Shown here: positions 52,589 through 64,000 of the stretch, piece after piece | How the letters are laid out: the number at the start of each line of letters is the position of its first letter | Position numbering within the stretch: the stretch's first letter is position 1 | Assembly (NCBI GenBank): GCA_031216915.1 | Contig: CM062296.1 | Location: 449,190,287-449,254,286, forward strand | DNA from: Pictodentalium vernedei | Lineage: Eukaryota > Mollusca > Scaphopoda > Dentaliida > Dentaliidae | Length of the DNA: 64,000 bases | Direction of reading: 5' to 3' | Made by a program: the position numbers and the translations under genes | The notes under the pieces: model-generated | Database searches by the model: none | What the model was told of the DNA's origin: nothing | Seen by the model: the letters and a program-made list of their open reading frames with translations, nothing else

Positions 52589-54529
52589 TGTGAAAAGTCA
52601 ACAACAAGTCCTAGTTACTCGCACAAACCCCTGACACAAAGATACATAATAACATGATCCATTAATAATGAAAAAACAATTGCAAATCAAAATAATTTTT
52701 GAAAAATATTTTTTCAGCAAAGCCCAAGTTTCTGAAAAGTAACGTTGAGCCCCGATGGATCCGATGGCTAAGTGTGGTCAAAAATTTAAAATTTATATTA
52801 AATAATTAATGCGACACTTACGGATAATAGAAATGTATCTTATAGTGAGATAAACTACACCAAAGGCAAACAGCCCCCCACAAAAAAGGCTGTTGCCAAT
52901 GTAAACAAACAGTGTAAAACACCAGAAAACATGACTCCAGGCACTGAAAAAACTGGCCCGAAATCAGTCATCAAAATTACACTCTATCTGATGCAAGACA
53001 GAGACTCCCAGGGGAGAATCTGCAGAACATCAGATGGAAGATGCAGAACACAACGTTTATACACCCATGGGTGAAAACGTAACTATGGGGAAAATAACAG
53101 AAAACATTCTGTAACCAAGCAACTCTCCCAAGAGAATTTTAGAAATGAACTTTCTCAAAAATATGCCAAAAGCATGGGAGAATTGCAAGGGGGGACTTAG
53201 AAGGCCAGGGGAGAGGAAACACTGAATAAGCAGTGCAACATTTTAGCAAGAATGACAACAAGAGGCCCATGCCTCGAAAATAGGCAACTTAACATAATTT
53301 CATAAAAAATTTTAAGTACAGCCATGATTATTTTTTGTCACTCCTTTTTCCTCTCCTCCTTCTATATCCTCCTTAGAATCACCATTTCTCCAAAAATTAC
53401 GTGTCTGGCATCCTTTAAACTGAGATTTACAAGCACAAAGATCAGTGAGATGTTGACTGATGAAGGGCCAAACAGAGAATGATAATTGCCGCCAATTTCG
53501 GAACGTCCTTGACACTGCGCATGCGCAGTAGGGGCGAAGTATGGAGGTCCTATAGGACATGATTTCTTTTGGTTTTGATGCAAATTTTGGGGATTGGGGG
53601 GCAAAATTTGTGTTTGGCCCTGGTTTTGTTAGAGTTAGCACCAGCTAAGTCTGGGTCATTGGTACAGTATAAAAATATAGATTTTTAAGAGGTTAGGCTA
53701 ACCTAAGTTCAAAGATTATTGTGTTGCTAAGTTGAGCTTCACTGGGCCAAACTAATTTTGAACTGTTGTGCTCTTCAGTGACATGAAAGCCAGAGGTCAC
53801 TGTTACTTGCTCCCTTTTATTCCTCCATGAGAGGGAGTCATGCAAATATATGCAGCCTGTCATGGTCAATGACAGGCTTCACATTCAATGTTTTCCAGGT
53901 TCCAGTTAACTTGCACTTGACATTATGACCAGCACAATTTCTCAGAATTGAATACGAGTCTGTAACTTGAAAACATGTCCAATTTTTATTGACTTCACCA
54001 ATACCAAAGTTCTGACTTATGATCATTTATTGGAAAGAGCTCACTGAAAGAGAGCTTTACAAAAAATGATAATATGTCAAGATTATTGAATCGGCTGCAT
54101 ACAATTATCATACATCTCCATCATATTAAAAATTTAACATGCTATAGAATTCACCCTTGGAATTTAGGAAGAGAAAATGATAAGGTAAATTTGACACACA
54201 TTAACTATTTTTTACCTCCTGTGATGACAGATTGCCCTATGAAATTAATCAAAACCTGTACCTAACTTCTGTGGGGCATAGTACCCAAATAGTGTAATGC
54301 TGTTTCAAGCACCTACACAGAAATAAAACATTTTCCATAGTAGCGGTACACAACTAGACAGGCTCCAGAACCCTTTTATAGTTACAAAGTTTGGGGCATC
54401 TGGCATAAAAACTGGTAGCACTTGTCAATGGCAGGCACCAAAAAAAAATAGAAAAAATCAGTAAAACTGAGGGATGCTCCCAGAGAGTCGACTTAGTTAA
54501 CAAGCAGATTCATAAAATTGTGAGCCCCA

Positions 54530-55215
54530 GCTATGGAAAATCATTTTGGCAAATGTCTTTGAAATGCAAAGACTGTAACTCTAGTGAAAAATATAAAGGC
54601 AATTTTTTTATAACATCCGCAGGAGTGACTTGTCACAAGGATCCCTCAAACCAAATTTCACTGAAATCCATTGATATTGCTGTGGAAGTACAGATGAATG
54701 GATGGACAAAGTGCCTTTTTAATAACATGTGCAGGAGGGGCATGCTACAAGGATCCCTTGTACCAAATTTCATCAATTTCCATTCACTCACTTCTGAGAT
54801 ATTGCTGCAGACAGAAAAAAATCATAAAAAATTTACTAAGTAAGGACCAAAACTGTGGTGAAAAATATGCAGGCAACTTTTTTTAACATGTACAGGAGCA
54901 GCTTGTCACAAGAATCCCTCATACCAAATTTCATTGAAATCCATCCCCGCACTGGTAAGATATTGCTGTGTATGAACAATAAAAACATGAAAAATTGACA
55001 AAGTAAGGAAGGTAACTCTGGTGAAAAATATGCGGGCAACATTTTTATAACATATGCAAGAGTGGCTTGTCATAAGGACCCCAGATACAAATTTAATTGA
55101 AATCCATCCACTCACTGCTGAGATATTGTTGAGTAGGGACAGACACATGGATAGACAGATTGATACACGGGTGTATGGATGGATGGATGGATGGATGGAC
55201 AGGTGAATGGATATT
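54530..55215 (+). repeat. Diverged tandem repeat, about 111-165 bp, ending in (GATG)n
   Basis: Units share ACATGTGCAGGAG, CTTGTCACAAGGATCCCT, CCAAATTTCATTGAAATCC and GAGATATTGCTG; starts fall near 54611, 54722, 54885 and 55050. It closes with a GGAT/GATG microsatellite at 55175-55200. A comparable repeat with a GACAGATGGA tail is at 21830-22115. Confidence 0.7.
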
Positions 55216-55396
55216 GTTTCGTGGTGCATAAAAAATTACAGGCTTGGACACATGAGAATATAGGTTAGCTTCCTTTTTTCACACAGCGTGTACTGTCCAA
55301 TAGTGTAATGTTGCTTCATACACCTACAGAGAACAATATAGCATTTTACATAGTAATGGTATACTACTCAACAGGGCCCAAACCCTCTAACAAGTA

Positions 55397-55804
55397 CAGT
55401 GGAACCCTGTTAATTGAATAGCCACTTTGCAATGAAAATTATTCAATTAACAGGGAATGTGTAACTTTCCTGTATTCCAGAGATAAACTTAGCATTTATT
55501 CTATTATATCTTGTTTGACAGAGCACCATGAGCTCTGTCAAACGAGATATAATAGATTAAATGCCTGTATTGGATGTACTGAGGCCAAATAGGTCTATAA
55601 ACAAAGCAAAACTGGGGAGAGTCGGTAATTTCTGGGCAGGTTACAAAATTTTTTATTCAGTTAACAGGAGTTTACTCTATAATCTATATTCCATTAACAG
55701 GTCAAATTTGTACTGGAGGTGTAGTAAATGGTTTTGTGTTGTGAAATTATATTCAATTAACAGTGTTATTCTGTTAGAGATATCCAATTAAGTGGGCTTC
55801 ACTG
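55397..55804. mobile_element. Pogo/Tigger-like MITE with TA flanks
   Basis: Starts CAGTGGAACCCTGTTAATTG and ends AATTAAGTGGGCTTCACTG, flanked by TA on each side. Contains a type C palindrome at 55500-55555. Related copies without clear ends: 12580-12914 and 59690-59985 (shared AACAGGAGTTTATTCTATAA). Confidence 0.6.
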
Positions 55805-56214
55805 TATCAAGTTTGGGGTGACAGGCACAGAACTTGTGCTATCTGTCAATAACAGGCAAAAACAAAAAAAAACTTACAGGCTTGGGCATATGGGAATGCA
55901 ATTTGTAGCAGAATAGCACAGGTCAGCTTCATTCTTTACATGAAGGTAAGTCTGATAATGAAATGAAGACAAACTATCTTATTCATTATCCAAATTCTGT
56001 ACTTTTCTGTACCAAAAGAAAAATGTACAATTGTGATTGTTTTAGGAATTGTTTTTAGATGGAAAGAAAGTGGGCAATGAAAAACTCAAAAGGAACTAGA
56101 TAACAATTGTCTCAATTTAAAAAAAAAAAATTAAAGTTTTTCAAAATATTGAGTTTGAAAAATATTGGACCTGTTTTGTTCAAAAACATAGTTCATTCAT
56201 TTAAAATCACTCAC

Positions 56215-56367
56215 TTTGATTTTCGTCTGTTTATTCTATTCTCCCTCATCTCAATGAGTTTCTCTTTGTATCCAGATCTATGAGTTGTCCTCTGAGCATC
56301 TTCTTCATCAGTGTAGGCATAGTCTGGATCAACATATGTATGTCTTTGATTTTGTGTGAATATAGTT
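56215..56367 (-). CDS. Host gene exon 2
   Basis: 153 bp between an AATTCAG acceptor and a strong GTGAGT donor (56209-56214). It encodes TIFTQNQRHTYVDPDYAYTD followed by a charged helical stretch ending ENRINRRKSK. The exon starts with one base completing a Lys codon and leaves two bases over, which matches both neighbours. The Y/D-rich then K/R/E-rich composition suggests a linker ahead of the ASH repeats. Confidence 0.85.
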
Positions 56368-57904
56368 CTGAATTGAAAAAGAACAAAAATCATGTAGCAC
56401 CAATCTACTAATGTGGTATTCCAATGATGTGTTACAGTTGGCGCAGATCATTTGGGTACCCAGCCAACTCAGTAGTGGACAACAGTATGTAAAATAATGT
56501 CATTACAACACAGATAATTTTACCAAGATCGCAACTAGGTCATGATCTGGTAGTAATTTTCTGTCTGCTTTTCTAACCACAGCATGGAACCAGTTGGAAA
56601 AGAAATGCTAAGACAACACAGTGAAGATGGTATTTTCTTCATTACGTATTGGGTATGATAGATATTCTTTCACAAAATTGTCCATTATGAAGCTCAGCTG
56701 ACTTCAAACTCAGCTCATATGATGCTGATCTCAGCAGATATGAACCAAGCTAGAGTTGTCTTCTAGAGTTGTCTCCCTTGATGCATTACAAGGCACAGCC
56801 ATTTCATTAACATGAAAATTGTTCAATTTTATTCATCAGACATAATCAGGGAAACTGGAATTTATACCAGGCATACGGGAGAAGTTTGAAGCTGAGTTTT
56901 TCTATGGTGAGGAATTAATGATTGCAATAAGGAAGGATTGGGTGGATGAAGAGAAGAAATAAAATAGTTATACACACAATTTAACACAAACTAAGATTCC
57001 GAGTTGTAAGTGGAGATACGTTGAACTGGGAGAAGAGATAGTTCAGCTATCCAAAATCACAGCTTCCTCAGTTGAGAAGCCAAGATTTTCGGACAGCTGA
57101 ACCAGAAGAGGAAATTTAGGATGTTGCAAAAAGAATGAGAAACAAGAACACTGTCAGAAAACTGTCACAGATTAGAGAACATTTTGTAATTATTTCTTTT
57201 GGTTCAATAAATTAAGAAGTTATTACTAGGATAGTTTTATATCAGCCGAGATATCAGCCCGGGGTAACTTTACATCAGTCTTTGACCTTCGGTCTCAGGC
57301 TGATATGAAATATCCAAGGGCTGATATCACAGTCGATATGAAACTAACCAAGTAATAACTTCTAATTATTCTTCATTTAGTCTTGATTTTGCAGTATTTC
57401 ATTTACGAAATGCCAATCCAAGTGCGAATGTGTTGCAACCTGATGGCAATCCTATCGTGATATGCTCAAGAAAGAGACCACATTTGCAATCACAGTACTG
57501 TGAACTTATTTGTTAGAACAGTGAAATATTAACTCCTAACCCACTGACTATTTTTAAAAAAAATTTTCATTGAATCCAGTCAGGGCTGCTGTGATGCAAC
57601 CATGACTGGATTTGATGAAACATTCATACAAATTTAACTCAAGAAATCAGTTGTTGAAAAGTTGATTCAGTTTACAGGAAAGAAATTTTGGTGAGAAAAG
57701 CCCAAATTATATCAATGGTAGAGACAAGAGATTTTCTCCTTCAACAGGAATACCCAGCAGCAGTATGCACAACAAACAAAACAAATTTACAGTTCAACTA
57801 GTGATCCAGTGATCCAAGAACTGTAAACTAGCTTGTTGGTCTCAAAGTTTCAAAAGTGTGATTGAAGCAAGCCAGTGTATAGGTTGAAATTCTCTAATTT
57901 AGCT

Positions 57905-58235
57905 TATTGTTTATTGGGGTTTCAACAACACTTTCAACAACCAGGGTTACATAACTTTATGGGTGGATGAAGCAACTGGACCATCGGGCAGCAACAGGCA
58001 ACAGTCAGACTGATACCCCTACTTACTAGTACTAACTCTGCACAAGCAAAGTTAGCAATGGTTGAAGGCAAGTGCATCAACATGTTGTATGCCTTAGTAC
58101 ACAATGTCACCATATGGACAATCAGGATGAAGTGTCTTGTTCAAGAACACAACATAGTTACTGCTGATCAGGACTGAACTGTGAACCTTTCAGTCTGAAG
58201 TCCAATGCTCTAACCCCTGAGCCACTACACCCCAC
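57905..58235 (-). mobile_element. tRNA-headed SINE, minus orientation, near full length
   Basis: Plus-strand landmarks are TTGTTTATTGGGGTTTCAAC (3' end), GGGCAGCAACAGGCAACAG, CTCTGCACAAGCAAAGTTAG, TTCAAGAACACAACATAG and the head complement CTAACCCCTGAGCCACTACA. Strongly similar layout to the copies at 39355 and 4302. Confidence 0.65.
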
Positions 58236-58383
58236 CCACCCCATTAATTGACCAGGTGCCAAATCACTTTGTGTGCATTAGGCCCACCCAATTAACTGGC
58301 CACATCGGATCCGGCTACATACAAAAATCATGTTTCAAATTTTATTTTTCAATTTCTTCCTCCCAAACATGTTTAATGACTCT

Positions 58384-58593
58384 TAATTCTCTGCAAACTG
58401 ATATCTAAAGACCCAAATTTCAATTAGAATTTTTTTGCATAATGCAACTTGGAATTTAACCAAGTCAATCTTGTTTGACACAGCTCAATGAGCTCTACCA
58501 AATAAGTCTGAATTGGTTAACTTCCAAGTTGCATTATGGAAAGAATTTGCAGCTTGAATTTTTTATATTCCATTCATCAGTGTGCAGAGGTTC
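58384..58593. mobile_element. MITE type C, long hairpin
   Basis: An almost complete palindrome: CATAATGCAACTTGGAATTT near 58440 pairs with CTTCCAAGTTGCATTATGG near 58530, closing on TTTGACACAGCTCAATGAGC. Related copies with the TCTTGTTTGACAGAGCTC core: 34225-34400, 35458-35615 (one arm), 39775-39825, 45060-45160, and 55500-55555 (inside the pogo-like MITE). Confidence 0.6.
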
Positions 58594-60599
58594 AATTGAA
58601 TACGGTCATCAAGCTCATTCAAATTCAAAGTCATATGCTATTTTGTGAAAGCAATGATTAAATATTTTTTAGTTGAGGAAAATATATTTTGAGAATATAT
58701 ATCTAATATACAACAAGAATAGACTGCTTTTCTTCTAAAATCTTCTTTGGTTTTGTGGGTAGAATAAATAGCTCATTTAGTTGACAAAACAAGTGTATTT
58801 TATAGTAACACATCACCTAACAGGACTTGAAGAAAACATGTACCAGTTTGTTCTCTTAATTAACTAAAACATTTTACTTTGTGCTTAAAAAACATAGTTT
58901 TTAACCTCTCACTGGAACAAGCCTGACAAGCTTATTCCAATTAGGGTACGTGCCACAAGCTATATCCTGGAGGCCAAGAATGAAAATATTCAGTTATTGA
59001 AGATATGTTTTTGGATTTGTCGCCTACCAGTTGTTATGTAAATAGTTAAGAAACACATATTTTGGGACATTTAAAGAAGACTACTTTTAAGGCCTCATAA
59101 AGTAAATTTTCTGTTTCTCAGGCCATTTTTTTGTAAAATCGCATGCGGGCGGGCAGTGTATTTTATTTTTTATTTTTTTTGTAATTATTTCTTTGCCATC
59201 AAAAGTTCACGTTCTTGGTTGTTTTATGTCTTAGGCCTCCTAATCTACAGTCCAGAACAGTATGGGTGGTAGTGTATTTCGTCCCTTGAGTGCAAGAAGG
59301 CTTTGCAATGCTAAAGCATTGCAAAGCCTTGTTGAACTCGAGAGACAAATTTATCAATTTTATTAACTTGGATAAAATATCAGACATAAACAATTTAATT
59401 TTTATTTTTTTAAGTTAACATTGGTTATAAAAAGAGAGCATGCGGTAGCCAAAAGGACCATGCAGGAGGGCCTGAGAAACAAATTTTTAACTTTTTTAGG
59501 CCTAACCCTTAAACTTCACCTAATGAATCAGTTAAATCCACCAGCATATACCCCAAACTGCCATTAAAATTTGTATGTTCCTATTTTTGCTCTGAAACTA
59601 TCAGAACAAAATTTTGTTTTGAATTTTAGGAGCAATATGTACAAAAAGCAATATAAACTAGAGGTGTGACTAACCCAATTGGACAAGGAATAGCTATATC
59701 TTGTTTAAAAGAGGTCATGGAGTTCCATTAAACAAGGTGTAATAGATTAAATGATTGTACATGATTTCTGTGACCAAAGTGGTCTATAAACGTTGATAAT
59801 TTAGAAGTTGTCATAGTAATACCTTTAACAGAAAACAAGATTTTCTTATCCAATTAACAGGAGTTTATTCTATAACCTATATTAACAAGTCAAATTTAAA
59901 CTGCAGGTATGGTAAATGGTTTGGTGTTTGGATCTTATATGCAATAGGTAGATTATTCAATACAACTATACTCTATCAGATAACTTTTAACCCTTTACTT
60001 AACATATCAGCTGCATCTTGCCATATAATTTACAAACTGCATAACTGACAAACATTATTGTTAAAAAATTTCCAACAAAACCACATCGCTAGCTGGCTCC
60101 AATGAGAGGTCACATGATAATAGTTTTGTTGAAAATTTTTGAAAACTTAAAATAATAATTGAAATAAAAAATTTTGATACTGTGTGTGTCATGTAAAGGG
60201 TTATCAGATTAAAATAATCTACACATAAGCTGGATTGAATTAAATTTTGCTGCTTTCAGGACACTTGTTACATGTATTTAGTATGAGATATATTACTTAC
60301 CTAAGGTTTCAAAAACATTATGTTAAAACAGTATACTTTTGGAGACTTATAAAGATTAACTAGTTAATTTCTGGGCTGTAGTAGGCACCTACATTCAGTA
60401 GTTTGTCAGCATCAAAGGAGTAGGTTAATGATAATGGAGTATTAGTCCTCTTGGACTGTGGAAGAAGGCCCAAAGCTAGGATCTCAAAATATTCTGACAT
60501 AATGGGCAGGAGTTAAAATTCCCAACAGTGTTCACAAGTTATTAATCAGCAGTAAGAACTTTAACTGGCAGACTGCTGGAAGCCCATACTCTGAAGTAC

Positions 60600-60800
60600 A
60601 GGTACCATAACTTAATGGTCTCATATTCAGTGGATGTGCTTCGCTTTATCTTTGAATGTGAAATTAATTAATCTGTTTGGATTTGCCTTGTTACAATTTA
60701 TGGGAGAGTGCCTATTGGCACTCTCCCATAAATTGTAATGAAGCAAAGACAAGACACATGAACAAATTCTGATGACCAAAAATAATTCAGCACTCTTCCA
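60600..60800. repeat. Hairpin repeat family F (two copies in opposite orientation)
   Basis: TTATGGGAGAGTGCC pairs with GGCACTCTCCCATAA at 60700-60735. The copy at 38560-38750 has the same flanks inverted (ATTCAGTGGATGTGCTTC against its complement). A separate inverted repeat with about 45-bp arms follows at 60843-60947 (AGAATCAC, then GTGATTCT, and AATAAACAAACCAGACC). Confidence 0.6.
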
Positions 60801-61761
60801 GTTAAACCTACCTCAATATACAGCTTTAAAACAATAATAAATGAAACAGGTCTGAATGTTTGTTTATTATTATCATTTTAAAGAATCACTTTCGTTTAAT
60901 ACATGTGATTCTTTTAAATATTAATAAACAAACCAGACCTTTCATTCAAAGGATATATGAAACAGATAGGTATTTTTTAAAACCAAAATAGTGGTTTCAT
61001 CAGCTGGTCATTGTTTTTTTTTAATAAGCAGCTTTAGGAGAAAATATTGCAGTGCAAGTGGCCTATAATTATTCTGATGGACAAAAATTTCTGACAGACA
61101 TGGCCATAGGGCCCCATCTCTTCCTAGCTTCAGGCCAGAGCAGAAGAGACAATAATCTGTAGTTTCATACCCTTCAAATCTGTAAAATTGTAAAAACAAG
61201 AAATATTTTTTATATAAAAGATGATTTTTAAGACTACTTCCAATTTGGTGCAATCTGAAGAGATATATCCATTCTTTTTGTCATTTCTATTGAAAAAAAT
61301 CTCAGCACAAGAAGTTGGATCCGATATAGATAATTTGTGACTCTGGGATAGTCAGCATTGTTCTCAGATATTCAAAGACATCCTGTTCCATAATATTGTG
61401 GTACCCAGTTAGAAGGATCTCTAACATAGTTTTATATGACTGAAAGGGACGACAGGGGCCAATACTAAGAAACCTTCACAATTTTATTTGTCATAATTTT
61501 ATTTATCTACTTGTTAGCCTTTTACCCAATGCAGATGATATCAAAATTTATTATTTTAAATATTTTTTCAAATTTAAAAAAAAATTTCAACATAATCATA
61601 TCATGTAACCCTCACTAGAATGAGCTCGATGAGCTTGTACTTCAATGGGGAGGTCATATGATAAGGTGTCACTAAAAGTTTTTCAAAGTACAATTTTGTC
61701 TACCGCTGAATTTGTATATTACGTGGACAGATGCGACAGATTCATGAGGTAATTGGTTAAT

Positions 61762-62765
61762 ATAAACTGATGGAATAAATCATTAGCATTTTAAAATATA
61801 GGGAAATTTATCAGCTTTCAACTGCCAATTTTTCATTTCAACCAGTTATAGTCACACACAAAAAATACAATTCGGAATTACATGTATACAATTGTAAACA
61901 TTTTATAGTATTGGCTCCATGTCTACGTTGTCACATCTTCTCTGTTTGCTTCTGAAACATAATTTTTGCCACTTCACTGGCTTTTTGTGCTAAATCCATA
62001 GAGAGACAGATCAGAAACTATGCTTTGTAGCCAAAAAAACACAAAAAAAACAAACTAGAGCTATTGCTGAAGGCAATTATACCCCCACTGGTGCCGGACC
62101 TATTAAGCATAAATGAATTAAAAACAAAATAAGGACTATAACCATTCCATTGAAATCCATCCACTCACTAGTAAGACATCACAGCAGACAGATGCATGGA
62201 TAGATGCAAGGATGGGTGCCTGTAATCCTGTGTATCCCCCCCTTCTCTTTGAGAGTGGAGTTATAAAACCCTCAAAAATGTTTTGTAATTTAACAGAAAA
62301 TATTGCATGTGTCACCTTCAACCTATCATGGAGAAGAAATTGAAGAGCCTCCTCTTTTTGCCTGCTGTTTTCTTTATACCCTCTTAATTCTATACATGAC
62401 TTCCATTCATAGTTACGTTCACAACAAGTTAAGATACTGAGTAAATATGGGTCTGTTTTCTTAATATGTTACAAAAACTTTGCCATACAACATACCTTTT
62501 CTTGTTATGACATGTGATCACAAAAACAAACAGAGAATATCAATTAGATTGCGACTTCATGATCCTGTCGATATTCAGTTCACTTTCCGCAGAACATTCT
62601 AGAATCTCATGTCAAAAAGAAAAGTGAGAATATTAAATCCAGAATGCTATTTTCATCTGTGTTTTTATATGCTCATGAATTCATTGTATTTTATGAAATC
62701 TTGACCACCTGGTGTATGTGTGTCATGATAGGATGGCTTTTGTGATCACAGCACTCTTAGGCTAT
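61762..62765. other. Intron sequence without recognisable genes
   Basis: Mostly unique-looking AT-rich sequence. A short piece at 62145-62215 (CCATTGAAATCCATCCACTC) belongs to the same repeat as 54530-55215. Other stretches with nothing recognised: 12915-13340, 35620-36198, 36300-37020, 38043-38560, 39825-40600, 53680-54520, 55810-56214, 56370-57030 and 63235-63787. The hairpin at 57042-57103 (TTCAGCTATCCAAAATC) and the one at 59290-59340 (GCTTTGCAATGC) are isolated. Confidence 0.4.
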
Positions 62766-63787
62766 TTAACCCTTTGGACCCTGGTGGTATATTCCATGCC
62801 AGTTCAGAGCCATATTCATCACTTGGGGGAAGACAAATTAATATTTGCAACATACAACCTTGGGGATGCACATTAACCCTTTACCCAACAAATTGGCCAC
62901 ATTCGCCTGTAAAATATGCAAATTCAGCAATTGAAAAAAATACTATTTTTCAGACAATTTCAACAAAACCATATCATGTGACCCCTCTTTGGAATGAGCT
63001 CGTTGGGCTCGTTCCAATGAGGGGTCACATGATATGGTTTTGTTGCAATTTTTTGACAAATTTTAAAAAATGATATTTAAAAAAATAAATTTTGATATCA
63101 TCTGCGTTGGGTAAAGTGCAAAAAAATCTAGATTGGTCTATCACACAAATTCACTGAGCTATTATCTACTTCATGAATTCAGGTCGTATAATGATCCTGG
63201 ACCAGAAAGATGGCCTTTCAGGTTCAAAGGGTAAAAAAAAAAAAAAAAAAATCTTGTTTCTCAGAACCTCTCATCACTAATATTCCACCTCATAAATTAC
63301 CAGGTTTATTTTTAGCCGGTCAAAAGTTTTCCTAAAGCTAGCTAATTTATATGGGACTTGAACATCTACGCTGATTGAAGCTATTTCTTTCAAGACTTTG
63401 ATGAGTGAAAAATGTGAATGAAACTTTCGGTGAAAATTTTAAGCACACAGATATTTAAGCCAATTCTATCAACAAGATATAGCTGAGTAATTTCCAATAA
63501 TTTGCATAATGGGAAATGTTTGCCAATGAAATGTCGTTTTTTTGACAGCAGAGTTCTGTTAAATTTTTCTTTTTAGTACTGAGTTATAAATTAAAGAGGA
63601 AAAAATGCCTCCCTCCCTCATCATAAAATAGGGGAAAAATTACCTGAGAGACAGATAATAACAGAGGAATACAATGACATTTTATTTATTTTTGGGGGAA
63701 GCGACAGAATATAAGTTGTCATCGGACAGACAGAACTGAATAAGAAAGCACAATATTATGCAATAAAAAATTCTTTTTGCTGCTTAC

Positions 63788-64000
63788 TTGTATGTTTCTT
63801 TCCTGTCACTTGACCTGATACTTCGAGCTCTATCATTTGGAAAAGCAACTTTTGCCTTTAAATTTTCACAGCTCTTGGATGTTTTCAGCGTATGAAGTTG
63901 AGTTTTATGTCCACCTGATACAGCATTTCTAGGTTTCTCTCCATCAAGTGATTTAAATGTGGTATCCACAAACATTCCAACTTCATGGCTTATGTAAGGA
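63788..64000 (-). CDS. Host gene exon 1 of those visible (5' part outside window)
   Basis: The frame is open from the window edge to a GTAAGC donor at 63782-63787. It contains MFVDTTFKSLDGEKP and ends DRKETY plus two bases of a Lys codon. Basic and serine-rich; no fold recognised. The Met at 63975 need not be the start because the frame is open upstream of it to the edge. It joins in phase to the exon at 56215. Confidence 0.75.

Larger units (their letters stand above)
46527..53676 (-). mobile_element. DIRS copy 4 (subfamily A), 7.15 kb, mutated
   Basis: Left end GTTAAAAAATTTATAG, right end TATAAAAAT, no target duplication. The two terminal repeats differ at roughly five to seven positions over about 170 bp, several at CpG, so this copy is older than copy 3. 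Gag has a nonsense codon, RT a nonsense codon, and the YR frame a 4-bp deletion. It lies in the host intron between exons 2 and 3. Confidence 0.94.
38..64000 (-). other. Host gene: ASH/MSP-repeat axonemal-type protein, 12 exons, partial at both ends
   Basis: Twelve minus-strand exons join without phase conflict into about 548 codons. All introns are GT-AG. The first part (exons at 63788, 56215, 46345, 40603 and 36199) is polar, with acidic and basic stretches and no recognised fold. From the exon at 26821 onward the protein shows repeated beta-rich segments with signatures such as IDFGKVCLRS, FSIRPATGTV, VSPLHGIVPVGG and FNFGGVHCGS, typical of ASH/MSP (PapD-like) domains. Such repeats build very large ciliary proteins such as CFAP47, CFAP65, HYDIN and CFAP74. 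My impression of the conserved blocks is closest to CFAP47-type proteins, but I cannot confirm the orthologue, so no symbol is given. Introns range from 386 bp to about 10 kb, and their size comes mostly from transposon insertions. Confidence 0.8.

Noticed and set aside
61008..61253. Minus-strand ORF with FEGYETTDYCLFCSGLK after a good acceptor (TTTACAG), possible extra host exon
   Set aside because: No donor follows at a suitable place, and the flanking exons (63788 and 56215) already join in phase. No family resemblance seen.

Overview
The window is animal nuclear DNA: an AT-rich, intron-dominated piece of one gene on the minus strand, heavily filled with mobile elements. Invertebrate-style repeats point to a marine invertebrate: TTAA-flanked hairpin MITEs, a tRNA-headed SINE, diverged tandem repeats ending in GATG-type simple sequence, and a repeat containing GTGACCTTGACCTTT. 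The repeat style reminds me most of molluscs or other lophotrochozoans, but I cannot name the species.

Host gene. Twelve exons with GT-AG borders run from 64000 (exon open at the window edge) down to 38. Every junction keeps phase, giving about 548 residues of one continuous reading frame. The product has a charged, probably disordered N-terminal part and then repeated ASH/MSP (PapD-like) beta-sandwich segments, as in large axonemal proteins (CFAP47, CFAP65, HYDIN, CFAP74 class). The gene continues off both ends of the window.

Mobile elements. Five copies of DIRS-type tyrosine-recombinase retrotransposons sit in five different introns, all in the same orientation as the gene: 115-9490 (old, interrupted by three other elements), 13692-20825, 26984-34093 (the most intact), 41067-43271 (non-autonomous deletion derivative) and 46527-53676. 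Each keeps inverted terminal repeats and, in the 3' part of the element, an internal complementary region that matches the two outer ends joined together, which is the DIRS hallmark. Full copies encode a Gag-like protein, an RT/RNase H/methyltransferase-like protein and a tyrosine recombinase (YR).

Coding logic of the DIRS. In the three younger copies gag ends at one conserved UGA. The gag frame then stays open for a further 600 to 970 codons and, in the most intact copy, runs into the recombinase. RT/RNase H lies entirely inside this stretch in the +1 frame and has no ATG of its own ahead of its conserved N-terminal part. The layout suggests recoding at or near the gag stop.

Other repeats. 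At least three families of TTAA-flanked hairpin MITEs share a palindromic GAGCTC core. The window also has a SINE family (one copy with a 12-bp target duplication inside DIRS copy 1), a 2.24-kb TIR element with a TTA duplication, hAT-like and pogo-like MITEs, a LINE relic, an 80-bp minisatellite and a 156-bp in-frame tandem repeat. Nesting allows relative dating: MITE B predates DIRS copy 2, and DIRS copy 1 predates MITE A, the SINE and the TIR element.
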